From CAZGLR01 sp964526635 (GTDB taxonomy: Bacteria; Zixibacteria; MSB-5A5; GN15; JAAZOE01), in assembly GCA_964526635.1 (NCBI GenBank), contig CAZGLR010000002.1, positions 11,096 through 75,095 on the forward strand: 64,000 nucleotides of DNA. Direction: 5' to 3'. The position numbers were made by a program, and so were the translations under genes. Shown here in pieces: positions 8,393-17,961 of this stretch. The notes under the pieces were generated by a model that did not search any database, was not told the DNA's origin, and worked only from the letters and a program-made list of their open reading frames with translations. Numbering within the stretch: position 1 is the stretch's first letter; the number at the start of each line of letters is the position of its first letter.

Positions 8393-9694
8393 ATGCGGTA
8401 TCCCGTTTATCTCCTGGCGGCTCTGATTCTGGCCGTTGTTCTCATGTCCTGTGGCAAGAAATCTGTTCCACCGCCGCCCAATCTCGGGGCTGAATTTGAA
8501 TTTGTCGGCGATTCTATACTCACGGCCAAAGCCAATCTAACTATTGTCGATGCCTTCCAGATCCGTGTGGTTGGGGCCGATGGTGCTCCATTGGCCGGTG
8601 TTGAAGTCGAGTTTTCTCAAATTACTCCGCGAACCGATACCCTCTGGCAAACCGAGCGGTCTGCCACCACCGGTGCCAACGGCGTCGCTTCGGCAGTCTA
8701 TCGTATAGATCACACGGTCGAGGTCGATACCGTGACTGTGACTGCGCCATCGTTGGACAGCATAACCGCCTATTTTGTCATCAATGTTCTTCCCAGTGAC
8801 AACATCGCTATTGATACATCGTACCCGGGCAATCAGGTCGGGACGATTGGGGATACCCTGGCTCAACCGCTCCGCCTGAAAGTCACCGATATCTACGACA
8901 ATATCATCACCGATCTTCGGGTCAGATTTGTGGCAACCAAGCGCGGTTTGGTGCTGACCGATTCATCGAGTCTTTCAGATTTTGAAAAGGATACTGCCTA
9001 TACACGACTGGATGATTCCGGGTGGGCTGAAGCGCACTGGGTGCTTCCGTATAATCCCAGCCTGATCGATGCCAGAGTGAATGCTTATGTTCTACGGAAT
9101 GATTCCGCCAAAGACTCGGCGCTGTTCGTTGCCGCAGCAATAAGTTTCCCGTCGTTGCTGTATTACAACGACGCCCGCATGATTTTCGAGGAAAACTGCT
9201 TTATCTGTCATTCCGGTCCGGGCGTTCCCGGTACTACCTATGGCGTCGATTTCTATTGGCGGGCCAACGACGGTGTCAATATTGTTCCCGGTGATTCGAC
9301 TTCTCAAATTGTCAGAAACGCCAATCCTGATCATAACCTGACCGAAATTAACAAAGTCGAACAGGATAAAATCCTGCACTGGGTCTTTACGCATAATGCC
9401 GCTCCCGGCGTATCGGGTCTGAACAATTACACCAATCAGATGAAAGGCATCATCGATGCCAAATGTGCGACCTGCCATGGCGGGGCCACGCCCGATGGTC
9501 AGTACAATATGGAAACCCATGCTGATATTCGCGGCACTGGTGTCGACGGCACCTCCAATGCCTTGCCGGGAGATTCGCTCTCGCTTCTGGTCCAGAGGCT
9601 TCTGCCGGCGGGCAATATGCGGCAGTATGTGACCGAGGCTGAAGCGGATTCACTGATACGCTGGATTGTCGTTGACTCGCTGCGCCAGTACTGA
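8393..9694 (+). CDS. Lipoprotein with Ig-like domains and two CxxCH heme motifs
   Basis: A 433-residue exported lipoprotein. The signal sequence ends in the lipobox LMSC with Cys20, followed by a proline-rich linker. Residues about 40-135 and 140-250 look like two bacterial Ig-like (invasin-type) domains, with text such as GADGAPLAGVEVEFS and TTGANGVASAVY. The C-terminal part has two heme c-type motifs, CFICH (269-273) and CATCH (358-362), each preceded by an IFEE/IIDAKC-type helix as in small cytochrome c modules. An extracytoplasmic electron-transfer or heme protein anchored by lipid is plausible. The ATG at 8393 is chosen because a lipoprotein signal begins there; a 67-residue upstream extension has no such character. 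Confidence 0.72.
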   Translation: MRYPVYLLAALILAVVLMSCGKKSVPPPPNLGAEFEFVGDSILTAKANLTIVDAFQIRVVGADGAPLAGVEVEFSQITPRTDTLWQTERSATTGANGVASAVYRIDHTVEVDTVTVTAPSLDSITAYFVINVLPSDNIAIDTSYPGNQVGTIGDTLAQPLRLKVTDIYDNIITDLRVRFVATKRGLVLTDSSSLSDFEKDTAYTRLDDSGWAEAHWVLPYNPSLIDARVNAYVLRNDSAKDSALFVAAAISFPSLLYYNDARMIFEENCFICHSGPGVPGTTYGVDFYWRANDGVNIVPGDSTSQIVRNANPDHNLTEINKVEQDKILHWVFTHNAAPGVSGLNNYTNQMKGIIDAKCATCHGGATPDGQYNMETHADIRGTGVDGTSNALPGDSLSLLVQRLLPAGNMRQYVTEAEADSLIRWIVVDSLRQY

Positions 9695-9759
9695 GCATTT
9701 TTTGAACAGTTCGCCATTATCCTTGTTTTGGGGCTATCGCCGACCGATATTTAGGGGTG

Positions 9760-11520
9760 ATGGCGCGCAGAATTAAAAGACGATACTACGAAGATTTTGA
9801 ACGCCACCCCGGGGGGCCGCGCTGGCTCCCCGCCGTGGTGTTTATTTCTATTACTGCCATCATGGCGGTGCCTTGGCTGCGCAATCTGCACGACTGGGGT
9901 ATCCGCGACTGGGATTTATTCACCACCCTGCAGGCGGCGGTGGTGACATCTATTCGCGACTATAGTCAGTTTCCGTTCTGGAACCCCTATATCGGCGGTG
10001 GCAATATCCTGTTCGCCCATCCTGAAGTCGCCCTTATTCATCCCTTCACGATTCTGCTGCTGGTGTTCGGCACTCTCGTCGGCTTGAAGCTGCAAGTCAT
10101 TGCCGCTTATTTGATTGGCTTTTGGGGTATGCATCGCCTTTCGCGGATGCTTGGTATCAGCTACTGGGGCGCGCTGGTACCGCCGGCCGCCTATATGCTG
10201 AGTTCTTACATGGCTCTGCATTTTGCCGCCGGTCATATTTCTTTTCATTATTTCTGCGCGTTTCCCTGGCTGGTCTATTTTTATAAATTGTCTCTGGAGA
10301 AACCGGTGCATATCCTTTCGGCTGGTTTGGTGCTAACATTTATGATCCTCGGTTCCGGCGCCGGGATTCCGCTTATTTTCTCACTGCTGTTTCTCTTCCT
10401 GTTCAGCCTGATGGATATAGGTGAAGACTATGGTATCATGCCGCCGCTCAAAGCGATCGCGGCCGGCATCTGCGGGCTGCTTTTCGGCGCAATCAAATTC
10501 GCCCCGATGCTCGATTATTTTCTGCGTCATCCCTGGCAGCCGCCGATGGAGGCTGAGTCGATCCCGCTGTGGGTATTGCCGCACGCTTTTTTCAATTTCA
10601 ATCAGGACAACTTTGCCAATCATTTCGCTTCCGGCACCTGGGGATGGCATGAATATGGTGCCTTCATTGGACCATTTACCGTCATCCTGGCCGGGATCGG
10701 CCTGGTCGTACGGATACGCCTGGCCTGGAAATATATCATCCTGATCGGTATTTCGATTATGCTCATGATGGGATCATTCGCACCGTGGTCGCCATGGAAT
10801 CTCCTGACCCAGGCACCCTTTTTCGATACCATGCGGGTGCCGTCGCGCTTTTCTCTTCTGGCTGTGTTCTGTATTGCCTTACTGGCCGGCTGGGGGATAG
10901 ACAGCCTGATGGTTTTCCTGAAGCATCAACGACGGATTCTGGCGGCGGTTTTGTTTGCCGGTGTCGTAATCACGCACTGCGCTGTCTGCTGGCCGATTCT
11001 GGGTTCGACCTTTACCAATCCGCCGGAACCGACAGTGCCCCCGGGTGCGTTTAAGCAAATCTATGGCGATCCTGACCGGATGTATGCCGCCTTTCTGGAA
11101 AATACCGGCACTATTCAGGCGGCCTGGATTTCGGCATATCGGCCGGGACGGGGGATTTTGTCGCCGGGTGGCCGGGTGGCGCAATGGTATTCGCAAGATG
11201 AGGCCGTCGATGTGCAATCCTATGATTTTTCGCCCAACCGTCTGGTACTGAGAACAATCAGTGAGACCGGCGGAGCATTGGTGATATCGATGGGATATGA
11301 TGCCGGCTGGAGGCAGGCCGATGGAGGCCGGCTCTATCCAACGGCTGAGTTGATTACGGTTGACGTCCCGCGCGGGGCGTCGCGGGTTGAGTTGTTTTAT
11401 CTGCCTGATTACTTCATTCTCGGCGCCTCAATCTCGGCTGTATCATTAATAGCTGCCCTGGTAGTTTATATTACAGCCTGGCGCCGTTCACGGCGTCATC
11501 CGAACTTGAATCCGGCCTGA
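9760..11520 (+). CDS. YfhO-like polytopic membrane protein
   Basis: A 586-residue protein with about a dozen transmembrane segments and a soluble C-terminal stretch before a last helix (around 548-570). The overall plan resembles the YfhO family and GT-C-type membrane glycosyltransferases: an early acidic loop (GIRDWDLFTTLQ), FPFWNPYIGGGNILFAHPE after the first helix, and an APFFDTMRVPSRF segment in the middle. Such proteins are linked to transfer of sugars from lipid carriers to lipoteichoic acid or other cell-surface acceptors. GTG at 9757 and ATG at 9760 are both possible; an AGGGG string lies very close to either. It stands just before the exopolysaccharide promoter and may serve the same surface pathway. 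Confidence 0.7.
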   Translation: MARRIKRRYYEDFERHPGGPRWLPAVVFISITAIMAVPWLRNLHDWGIRDWDLFTTLQAAVVTSIRDYSQFPFWNPYIGGGNILFAHPEVALIHPFTILLLVFGTLVGLKLQVIAAYLIGFWGMHRLSRMLGISYWGALVPPAAYMLSSYMALHFAAGHISFHYFCAFPWLVYFYKLSLEKPVHILSAGLVLTFMILGSGAGIPLIFSLLFLFLFSLMDIGEDYGIMPPLKAIAAGICGLLFGAIKFAPMLDYFLRHPWQPPMEAESIPLWVLPHAFFNFNQDNFANHFASGTWGWHEYGAFIGPFTVILAGIGLVVRIRLAWKYIILIGISIMLMMGSFAPWSPWNLLTQAPFFDTMRVPSRFSLLAVFCIALLAGWGIDSLMVFLKHQRRILAAVLFAGVVITHCAVCWPILGSTFTNPPEPTVPPGAFKQIYGDPDRMYAAFLENTGTIQAAWISAYRPGRGILSPGGRVAQWYSQDEAVDVQSYDFSPNRLVLRTISETGGALVISMGYDAGWRQADGGRLYPTAELITVDVPRGASRVELFYLPDYFILGASISAVSLIAALVVYITAWRRSRRHPNLNPA

Positions 11521-11616
11521 GGCCGAATCGGGAGACGCCCTCCTTATATCTGCCTAATTTATTGCAGATCAATGAAATAGACACCTCTGGCGGCATTGCG
11601 GCGACGTGTAATTATC

Positions 11617-11645
11617 TTGACAGACACGGGCGTGTGCGCTATACT
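11617..11645 (+). promoter_or_regulatory. Near-consensus sigma-70 promoter of the exopolysaccharide cluster
   Basis: TTGACA at 11617-11622, exactly 17 bases, then TATACT at 11640-11645, giving a predicted transcript start near 11652, 30 bases before the first gene. The spacer contains a perfect palindrome ACACG-GG-CGTGT (11624-11635), a likely site for a repressor that would block polymerase between the two boxes. Confidence 0.75.
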
Positions 11646-11681
11646 GTCCGGTTGAAATCGGACAAACATGGATAGTTGTAG

Positions 11682-13193
11682 ATGCGATATATTAATATGC
11701 GAAGCGCAGTTTGGACAGCACTGATTCTCATGCTCGCAACTTTCAGCAGGGTCTCTGCTCAGGATATTGAAGAACAAACGCAATTAACTCTCGAAGAAAT
11801 TGGACGAATGCTCCGCGCGCCATTGGCCGACGATCCCCGGAAACCGGGTGAGTTGTTGCAGCGTATTCAAATACGGTTTCTCGATACGTATGTCGACCCC
11901 GATCTATATATTGTTGGCCCCGGCGACAATTTCCAGATTAGTTTTACGTCCAATGAAATTCCGGACATCAATGCCGGGATTAATTCCGATGGCTCACTGT
12001 TTATCAAATCTGTGGGCACCTTGACTATGCCCCATGTCACTCTCGCTGAAGCCAAAACGATGATAAGTCAGGCTGTGGAGAAAAATTACAGCAAATCAGA
12101 GTATGCCGTCAATCTGGTCGGTTTCAGAGTCGCCCGCATGACTATTATCGGCGAAGTTGATAAGCCCGGTATCTATTATGCCCCCGGATCATGGCGCGTT
12201 TCAGAGGTTTTGGAACTGGCCGGCGGATTGACAGCCAAAGCGGCCCAACGATCAATTACCTTAAGCGGCTTTGGTGACACCTTGACAGTTGACCTCGTGC
12301 GTTATCGCAGCTTTGGCCGGACCCATGATAATCCGCTTATTTGTCAGGGCAACCTGATTACTGTCCCGGCCCGCGACGATGAAACTGAAATTATCACGGT
12401 GGTCGGCATGGTCAACCGTCCGGGACAATTTGAATACCGGGATAATGACCGGCTCCGCGATTATATTGCCTATGCCGGGGGTATAAACGGCCCCGCTGAT
12501 GAAATTTTTGTCATGCTTTCTTCAAAAAATCATGATAGTGAAACGAACATAGATGCCGGCGACAGCGAAGCCCTGAATTCTCCGGTACGGGGTGGAGATA
12601 ATATAAAACTGGAATGGAAATCGGACCGTACCACATATGGTTATATTGATATCTATGGTGAGGTGGCATTTCCCGGACGGCATGCGATCGACAGGGATAC
12701 CCTCGCCCTCGACGCGCTCGTCGCGCTCGGCGGAGGATTTACTAATCGGGCCAACACCGAGACAGTCGAGATTTATCGTCGATCATGGCGGGATGATAAT
12801 CAACGATATCGTCTGTCACGATCCACCATCGGTCAGGAGGTAACAGCATCGCGGCGCAAAACAAATTCGTACCAGATGAGTATTAATCCGCGGGAACGTC
12901 AAAACTATGGAGATATCTTGCTGATCGACCGCGATTCTGTGTATATTCCACGGGCAACCGGTATGGTCTCTGTGATTGGAGCGGTTGCCACACCGGGATT
13001 GGTTACGTATACTTCAGGAAAAGATGTTGATTATTATCTGTCGCAGGTCGGTGGTTTGGGTTATAATGCGGATCAGGATGGCATTGTCGTGATTAATCCG
13101 TATACCGGCGGCCAGATGCCGGCTGCGGCTGTGCGCCGGGTATTCGATGGTGAGATCATTCAGGTTCCTGTCAGGGAGAGGCAAAATAAATAA
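11682..13193 (+). CDS. Polysaccharide export outer-membrane protein (Wza family)
   Basis: A 503-residue exported protein. The signal peptide ends near residue 26 (SRVSAQD) with no lipobox cysteine. The Poly_export domain begins near residue 85 (YIVGPGDNFQISF), followed by an SLBB-type repeat series: VTIIGEVDKPGIYY-like text near 152-165, VVGMVNRPGQFEY near 243, IYGEVAFPGRHAI near 322 and VIGAVATPGLVTY near 430. Four such units are more than the two in the classical Wza protein. It should form the outer-membrane exit channel for the polymer made by the downstream genes. Its TAA overlaps the start of the next gene. Confidence 0.92.
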   Translation: MRYINMRSAVWTALILMLATFSRVSAQDIEEQTQLTLEEIGRMLRAPLADDPRKPGELLQRIQIRFLDTYVDPDLYIVGPGDNFQISFTSNEIPDINAGINSDGSLFIKSVGTLTMPHVTLAEAKTMISQAVEKNYSKSEYAVNLVGFRVARMTIIGEVDKPGIYYAPGSWRVSEVLELAGGLTAKAAQRSITLSGFGDTLTVDLVRYRSFGRTHDNPLICQGNLITVPARDDETEIITVVGMVNRPGQFEYRDNDRLRDYIAYAGGINGPADEIFVMLSSKNHDSETNIDAGDSEALNSPVRGGDNIKLEWKSDRTTYGYIDIYGEVAFPGRHAIDRDTLALDALVALGGGFTNRANTETVEIYRRSWRDDNQRYRLSRSTIGQEVTASRRKTNSYQMSINPRERQNYGDILLIDRDSVYIPRATGMVSVIGAVATPGLVTYTSGKDVDYYLSQVGGLGYNADQDGIVVINPYTGGQMPAAAVRRVFDGEIIQVPVRERQNK

Positions 13194-14392
13194 TGATGAA
13201 TGATTCGACGCAGGGATTCAATCTCTGGAAACTGCTCCTGGTTCTGGCTCACCGCAAGTTCTTTATCGTCGGGCTGGTGGGACTGGTCACCGTCGTGGCC
13301 GTGATCATTGCCCTGGCCCTGCCGAAATGGTATCGAGCGAAAACGTCGATTCTACCCTCTCAGTATGAGCAATCACTTGGTATCTCCGGTAATTTTTCGC
13401 AATTTGTACAATCATCAGCCGGGTTCGAGCTGCCGATTATGGCGACGCCATCGGATGTGTTTGCAACTATGCTGAAATCACACACTATCGCCCGCGCCCT
13501 GATCGAGGAACATAAACTGGCCGAGCGTTATGACATCTCCAGATTTCAGGAACTCTACGGGTATCTTCAGGATAAAACGAGAATCGTAGTGACCGAAGAG
13601 GGCATCGTCGAGTTGTATTTCGAAGACCGGGACCCTGAGCTGGCCGCCGCCATTGCCAACAGCTATATCGAACATCTCGATAATCTCAACCGTCAGGTAA
13701 AATCTGCCAAAGCCAAGGCAGATCGCGAGTTTATCCATCAGCGGATGGTGACCACCAAATCCCGCCTTGATTCGGCCCGGGGAGATTTGCTTGACTTTCA
13801 GCGCGAAAACAAGGCTGTTGATTTGACTCAGCAGATGGAGATGGCGATCGCCTCGGCAACCGAACTGAAAACCCGCCTGGCCTTGATTGAGGTCGAACTT
13901 GACGTCCAGAAGAACATGTACTCCAGCGAGCATTCCCGGGTCCGGAAACTCGAAACCGAGGCCGCCGAACTCAAGCGGCAACTGACCCGGATTGAAGACG
14001 GTTCCGATGCGGGGGAAAGTTATACCAGCCTGGCGCTTTCGCGTATGCCGGAATTATCGGTCGTTCATGCGCAGCTCGTCGCCGATATGGCCATGCAGGA
14101 AAAAGTCTATGACCTGTTGGTTGGATTGTATGAAGAAGCTAGAATAAAAGAACAGAAAGATACGCCGACTATCGCAGTTCTCGAAACAGCCTATTCTCCC
14201 GATATAAAGCACAAGCCCAAACGGTCATTAATTGTCATGGTGGCATTCTTCGGTTCGCTGTGTGTTGCGGTCTTTCTTGCTCTGTTTGCCGATTACCTTG
14301 AGCAATTGCGCCGTATATCGCCGGCCGACTATGAACTGCTGAATCAGGCGCGACGTGAAATAACCGGGAAGACCAGGTATTCGGATTCCTGA
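13193..14392 (+). CDS. Chain-length determinant protein (Wzz/GumC-like)
   Basis: A 399-residue inner-membrane protein with one transmembrane segment near the N-terminus (residues about 25-47) and one near the C-terminus (about 343-365), around a long coiled-coil periplasmic region (about 150-300). That is the layout of polysaccharide co-polymerases. The PxxP region before the second helix (SPDIKHKPKRSLIV) is the typical Wzz signature. There is no cytoplasmic tyrosine-kinase domain, so this is a Wzz rather than a Wzc type, and no separate kinase is seen in the cluster. The start overlaps the wza-like stop (TAATG). Confidence 0.9.
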   Translation: MMNDSTQGFNLWKLLLVLAHRKFFIVGLVGLVTVVAVIIALALPKWYRAKTSILPSQYEQSLGISGNFSQFVQSSAGFELPIMATPSDVFATMLKSHTIARALIEEHKLAERYDISRFQELYGYLQDKTRIVVTEEGIVELYFEDRDPELAAAIANSYIEHLDNLNRQVKSAKAKADREFIHQRMVTTKSRLDSARGDLLDFQRENKAVDLTQQMEMAIASATELKTRLALIEVELDVQKNMYSSEHSRVRKLETEAAELKRQLTRIEDGSDAGESYTSLALSRMPELSVVHAQLVADMAMQEKVYDLLVGLYEEARIKEQKDTPTIAVLETAYSPDIKHKPKRSLIVMVAFFGSLCVAVFLALFADYLEQLRRISPADYELLNQARREITGKTRYSDS

Positions 14393-14470
14393 TATCTGCT
14401 GCTGAATGGCGCCAATCGTGATCGTCTGTCTTTATCCACACAACCGTTTTGTCAAGGTGAGGAAATAGCT

Positions 14471-15229
14471 GTGGGAACATCATCCATTGACTCACACGCA
14501 TCAATTGCATCCAGCGCTGTTATCGGCGACTTCTGTGTTGTCGCAAAAAACGTCTCGATCGGCGCCGGGTGTGTCATCGGTCATCATGTCGTAATTCACG
14601 AAGATACTGTCATCGGCGACAATGTTCGTATCGATGATCATACGGTCATCGGTAAGCGACCAATGCGGGCTGCAAATTCGGCGGTTACCAAAGATCAGCA
14701 GTTGCCGCCGTGCCGAATCGACAGCGACTGCATTATCGGGACCGGAGCGGTAATCTATCGCGGCTGTGAACTCGGGCGCAAAGTCCTGGTCGCCGATCTG
14801 GCCACGGTCCGCGAGGATGTCACTATCGGCGATTTTACCATCGTCGGCCGCGCCTCGGCCATAGAAAACAAATGCAGTATTGGCCGCTACTGCAAGCTGG
14901 AAACCAATTCCTATATTACCGCTTACAGCGAGCTGGCTGACCGGGTCTTCGTGGCGCCTTGTGTGGCCACGTCAAATGATAATTTTATCGGACGGACCGA
15001 AGAGCGCTTTGAGCACTTCAAAGGCGTGATTGCTGAAAAAGGCGCCCGCATCGGCGTAGGCGCAATTATTCTGCCTGGAAAAACTATCGGCGCCGACGCC
15101 CTTATTGCCGCCGGAGCGGTCGTCACCAAAGACGTTCCCTCCAAACGCATCTGGGCCGGATCACCGGCCAAAGATATTCGCGAGGTCCGCAAAGAACAAC
15201 TGCTTGAGAATCAGGGATGGCCTGAATAG
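14471..15229 (+). CDS. Left-handed beta-helix acyltransferase (WbpD/WlbB-like)
   Basis: A 252-residue hexapeptide-repeat acyltransferase with repeats such as VIGDFC, VSIGAGCVIG and VVIHEDTVIGDNV, followed by the IGRYCKLETNSYI and CVATSNDN segments. It probably N-acetylates a UDP-amino sugar made by the adjacent aminotransferase; this acyltransferase/DegT pairing is seen in WbpD-WbpE-type pathways. The start is a GTG preceded by AGGTGAGGAA. No ATG in frame would keep the first repeats. The acyl donor and the exact position on the sugar are not visible. Confidence 0.85.
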   Translation: MGTSSIDSHASIASSAVIGDFCVVAKNVSIGAGCVIGHHVVIHEDTVIGDNVRIDDHTVIGKRPMRAANSAVTKDQQLPPCRIDSDCIIGTGAVIYRGCELGRKVLVADLATVREDVTIGDFTIVGRASAIENKCSIGRYCKLETNSYITAYSELADRVFVAPCVATSNDNFIGRTEERFEHFKGVIAEKGARIGVGAIILPGKTIGADALIAAGAVVTKDVPSKRIWAGSPAKDIREVRKEQLLENQGWPE

Positions 15230-15238
15230 GGAGCGATT

Positions 15239-16339
15239 ATGCCGGTACCATTGATTGATATCACCCGTCAGTATCAGCCGATCGAACAAGACATTCACGA
15301 CGCTGTCGGGCGTGTCTTGAAACATTGCCGATTTATCCTTGGTGACGAAGTCAAAGAATTTGAAGCTATGGCCGCAACATACTGCGGCAGTAAACACGCT
15401 ATCGGCGTCGCCTCGGGCACCGACGCCCTGATTCTGGCCCTCCACGCCTGCGGTATTGGCCACGGCGATGAAGTCATTACGTCCGATTTTTCTTTCTTCG
15501 CCTCGGCCGGCGTTATCAGTCGCCTGGGGGCCCGCCCCGTATTTGTCGATATCGATCCCGAAACCTTCAACATGGATCCAGGTCTCATCGAAGCCGCTAT
15601 CACTGTCCGGACCAAAGCCATTATGCCGGTCCACCTGTTCGGCCAATGCGCCGATATGGATCCGATCATGAACATCGCACGAAAACGCGGTTTGAAAGTC
15701 ATCGAAGATGCCGCCCAGGCTATCGGCGCCAAGTACAAAAACCGCAATGCCGGAACGATCGGCGATTTAGGCTGCTTTTCCTTTTTCCCGACTAAAAATC
15801 TTGGCTGTGCCGGTGACGGCGGCATGGTGACAACCGATGACGATCACCTGGCCGATATTGTCAGAATGCTGCGCACCCACGGTGGAACTTCAGAATACGA
15901 ACACAAGATGGTCGGGTATAACTCGCGCCTCGATGCCCTTCAGGCGGCCCTGCTGGCAGTGAAACTTCCGCACCTCGACGCCTGGACCGAAGCCCGCCGC
16001 ACCCACGCTGTCCGCTATGATACCGAACTGGCCGGTTTGCCCGTGAAGACTCCCGCTGTTTTCGATGGCAACTACCATATCTATAACCAGTATACGATCT
16101 CAGCCGAACAGCGCGATGATCTCGCGGCCTTTCTGAAAGATCGGGGTATCGGCCACAAAGTCTATTATCCGGCGCCATTTCATCTCCTGGAATGTTTCGC
16201 CGATCTCGACTATTCAAAAAGCGAGTTCCCGAGAAGCAAGAAAGCGACCGAGACGGTGCTGTCCATCCCGATCTTTGGGGAGATGACCGACGATGAACAA
16301 ACACAGGTTATTGCGGCCATAAAAGACTTCTTTGTATAG
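15239..16339 (+). CDS. DegT/DnrJ/EryC1 sugar aminotransferase (WbpE-like)
   Basis: A 366-residue PLP enzyme that aminates a keto nucleotide sugar. The PLP lysine is in SFFPTKNLG (Lys186), the pyridine-binding aspartate is in VIEDAAQ (Asp157), and the GTDAL phosphate-binding motif is near 60-64. The text VPLIDITRQYQPI and the FSFFASAGVI stretch are characteristic of the WlbC/WbpE branch. It follows the acyltransferase by nine bases, consistent with successive steps (amination, then acetylation) toward an acetamido sugar for the polymer. The dehydrogenase and oxidase partners are not in the window. Confidence 0.92.
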   Translation: MPVPLIDITRQYQPIEQDIHDAVGRVLKHCRFILGDEVKEFEAMAATYCGSKHAIGVASGTDALILALHACGIGHGDEVITSDFSFFASAGVISRLGARPVFVDIDPETFNMDPGLIEAAITVRTKAIMPVHLFGQCADMDPIMNIARKRGLKVIEDAAQAIGAKYKNRNAGTIGDLGCFSFFPTKNLGCAGDGGMVTTDDDHLADIVRMLRTHGGTSEYEHKMVGYNSRLDALQAALLAVKLPHLDAWTEARRTHAVRYDTELAGLPVKTPAVFDGNYHIYNQYTISAEQRDDLAAFLKDRGIGHKVYYPAPFHLLECFADLDYSKSEFPRSKKATETVLSIPIFGEMTDDEQTQVIAAIKDFFV

Positions 16340-16410
16340 ACGAGAACACTGTCACCAGTGTATACAGGAACAGCGGGCAACGGTAAATCAGCTGAATAAG
16401 AACGGGTTGA

Positions 16411-17955
16411 ATGAACGATTCGTCGGTGACACCCAAGCAGGCAACTGTAACTATTGCACTTCTGGTGCTTGCGGCCAAAGGCATCGGGTTTATCCGCGAA
16501 ATCATAATCGCACACCGTTTCGGAACCTCCGCCGAATATGACGCCTACCTGGTGGCCATCTCAATCCCGATCGCCCTGTATGTCCTCATCAACGGCACCC
16601 TGACAAATTATTTCCTGCCGCGTTACACCCGCGCGATAAAATCCGAACAGACGATGTCGGTGCTGGCCCTTTTGAGTGGCGAATACCTGATAGCGCTGGC
16701 GGGCTCGGTTGTTGCAGCCATACTTGTGGCACTGGCCGCCCCGCAGATAATTTCGCTTATTGCTCCGGGAATAGATGGATACTTTCGCGATCAGGCGATT
16801 CTGTTTACCCGTCTTTCGACTGCCGTTATCATCCTGTCAGTGATCGAGTCGATTGCGCGGGCGGTTTTGCATGCCCGGAAGCGATTTGTAGTCCCGGCTT
16901 TGGCGCCGATTATAAACAGCCTGATTTTGATCACCGCCATCCTTGTTCTGTCGGGTAAGTTGTCGACTTTGGCTATCCTGATCGGACTTGTGGCCGGGCA
17001 TATGGCGCAGGCTGCACTAATATATATCCCATATCGCCGCGTTGGTCTGGGAACGGAGTCATCGGCGGCGCCTTCGGGACGCCAATTGCGGATATTTACG
17101 GTAACAGTTTTCACTATCCTGGTGATTGAGGCCTCCGCCCAGGTGTATGCTGTCATTGACCGCTATTTTGCATCGTTTATGGGGGACGGAATCATCTCCG
17201 CGCTGGGCTATGCCTATATCGTCATGATGCTGCCGGTTAACCTGCTGGCATATGCGTTGTCGACCGCGATCTATCCCTATTTAAGCGATGCCTTTGCCGA
17301 AAACGATTCGGCCCGATCGGGATATTTACTGACACGCGGCCTCTGCGTGGCCTTGGTGATGGGAATCCCCGCCGCGATTTTTCTCTTTCTCTTTGCCGAG
17401 CCGCTGATCATACTCCTGTTCCGCCGCGGGGCATTCGACAGTCAGTCGGTGATCCTGACATCGAATCTCCTGATGGCTTTCGCCCCCGGGCTGGCCGGGC
17501 AGTTCTTAATATGGATCCTGGCCCGCGCCTGCTATGCCGCCGGACGATTCACGCTGCTGGCCCTACAGGTAATTCTCTTGCTCGCAGCGAAATTCTTCCT
17601 GTCGGCTATGGCGATGGAACTCTATGGCTATACCGGACTGGCTATCGCCAGCAGTATCTGTTATCTGGGCGGCAGTATCATCATGGCAATCTTTGTCCAT
17701 CGGGTGATTACGGCGGTTGACCTTAATCGGATTTTATCCTATGTTGGTAAGTTGCTGGCCGCTGGTGCGATGTCTTTGACGGCGGGATGGGCTCTGTCTG
17801 TACTTGTGCCCCTCGATTCAACGACGTTTGTTACTGTGGCGCTGACATCAGCCCCGGCAGTGATAGCTTCAATAGCAGTGTTTTTCGCTATCGGACTGAT
17901 TATGAGAATACCTGAAATAGTCGACCTTTTTTCAGCGATGAGGCGTGCTCACTAA
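16411..17955 (+). CDS. MurJ/MviN-like lipid-linked sugar flippase
   Basis: A 514-residue protein with about 14 transmembrane helices. Its opening (KGIGFIREIIIAHRFGTSAEYDAYLVA) is the MurJ/MviN-family N-terminal signature, and the LLFRRGAFDSQSV segment near 330-340 is also typical. In this setting it most likely acts as the Wzx-type flippase that turns lipid-linked oligosaccharide repeat units to the periplasmic side, rather than the cell's lipid II flippase. Both roles occur in the family. Confidence 0.87.
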   Translation: MNDSSVTPKQATVTIALLVLAAKGIGFIREIIIAHRFGTSAEYDAYLVAISIPIALYVLINGTLTNYFLPRYTRAIKSEQTMSVLALLSGEYLIALAGSVVAAILVALAAPQIISLIAPGIDGYFRDQAILFTRLSTAVIILSVIESIARAVLHARKRFVVPALAPIINSLILITAILVLSGKLSTLAILIGLVAGHMAQAALIYIPYRRVGLGTESSAAPSGRQLRIFTVTVFTILVIEASAQVYAVIDRYFASFMGDGIISALGYAYIVMMLPVNLLAYALSTAIYPYLSDAFAENDSARSGYLLTRGLCVALVMGIPAAIFLFLFAEPLIILLFRRGAFDSQSVILTSNLLMAFAPGLAGQFLIWILARACYAAGRFTLLALQVILLLAAKFFLSAMAMELYGYTGLAIASSICYLGGSIIMAIFVHRVITAVDLNRILSYVGKLLAAGAMSLTAGWALSVLVPLDSTTFVTVALTSAPAVIASIAVFFAIGLIMRIPEIVDLFSAMRRAH

Positions 17956-17961
17956 CAACGT

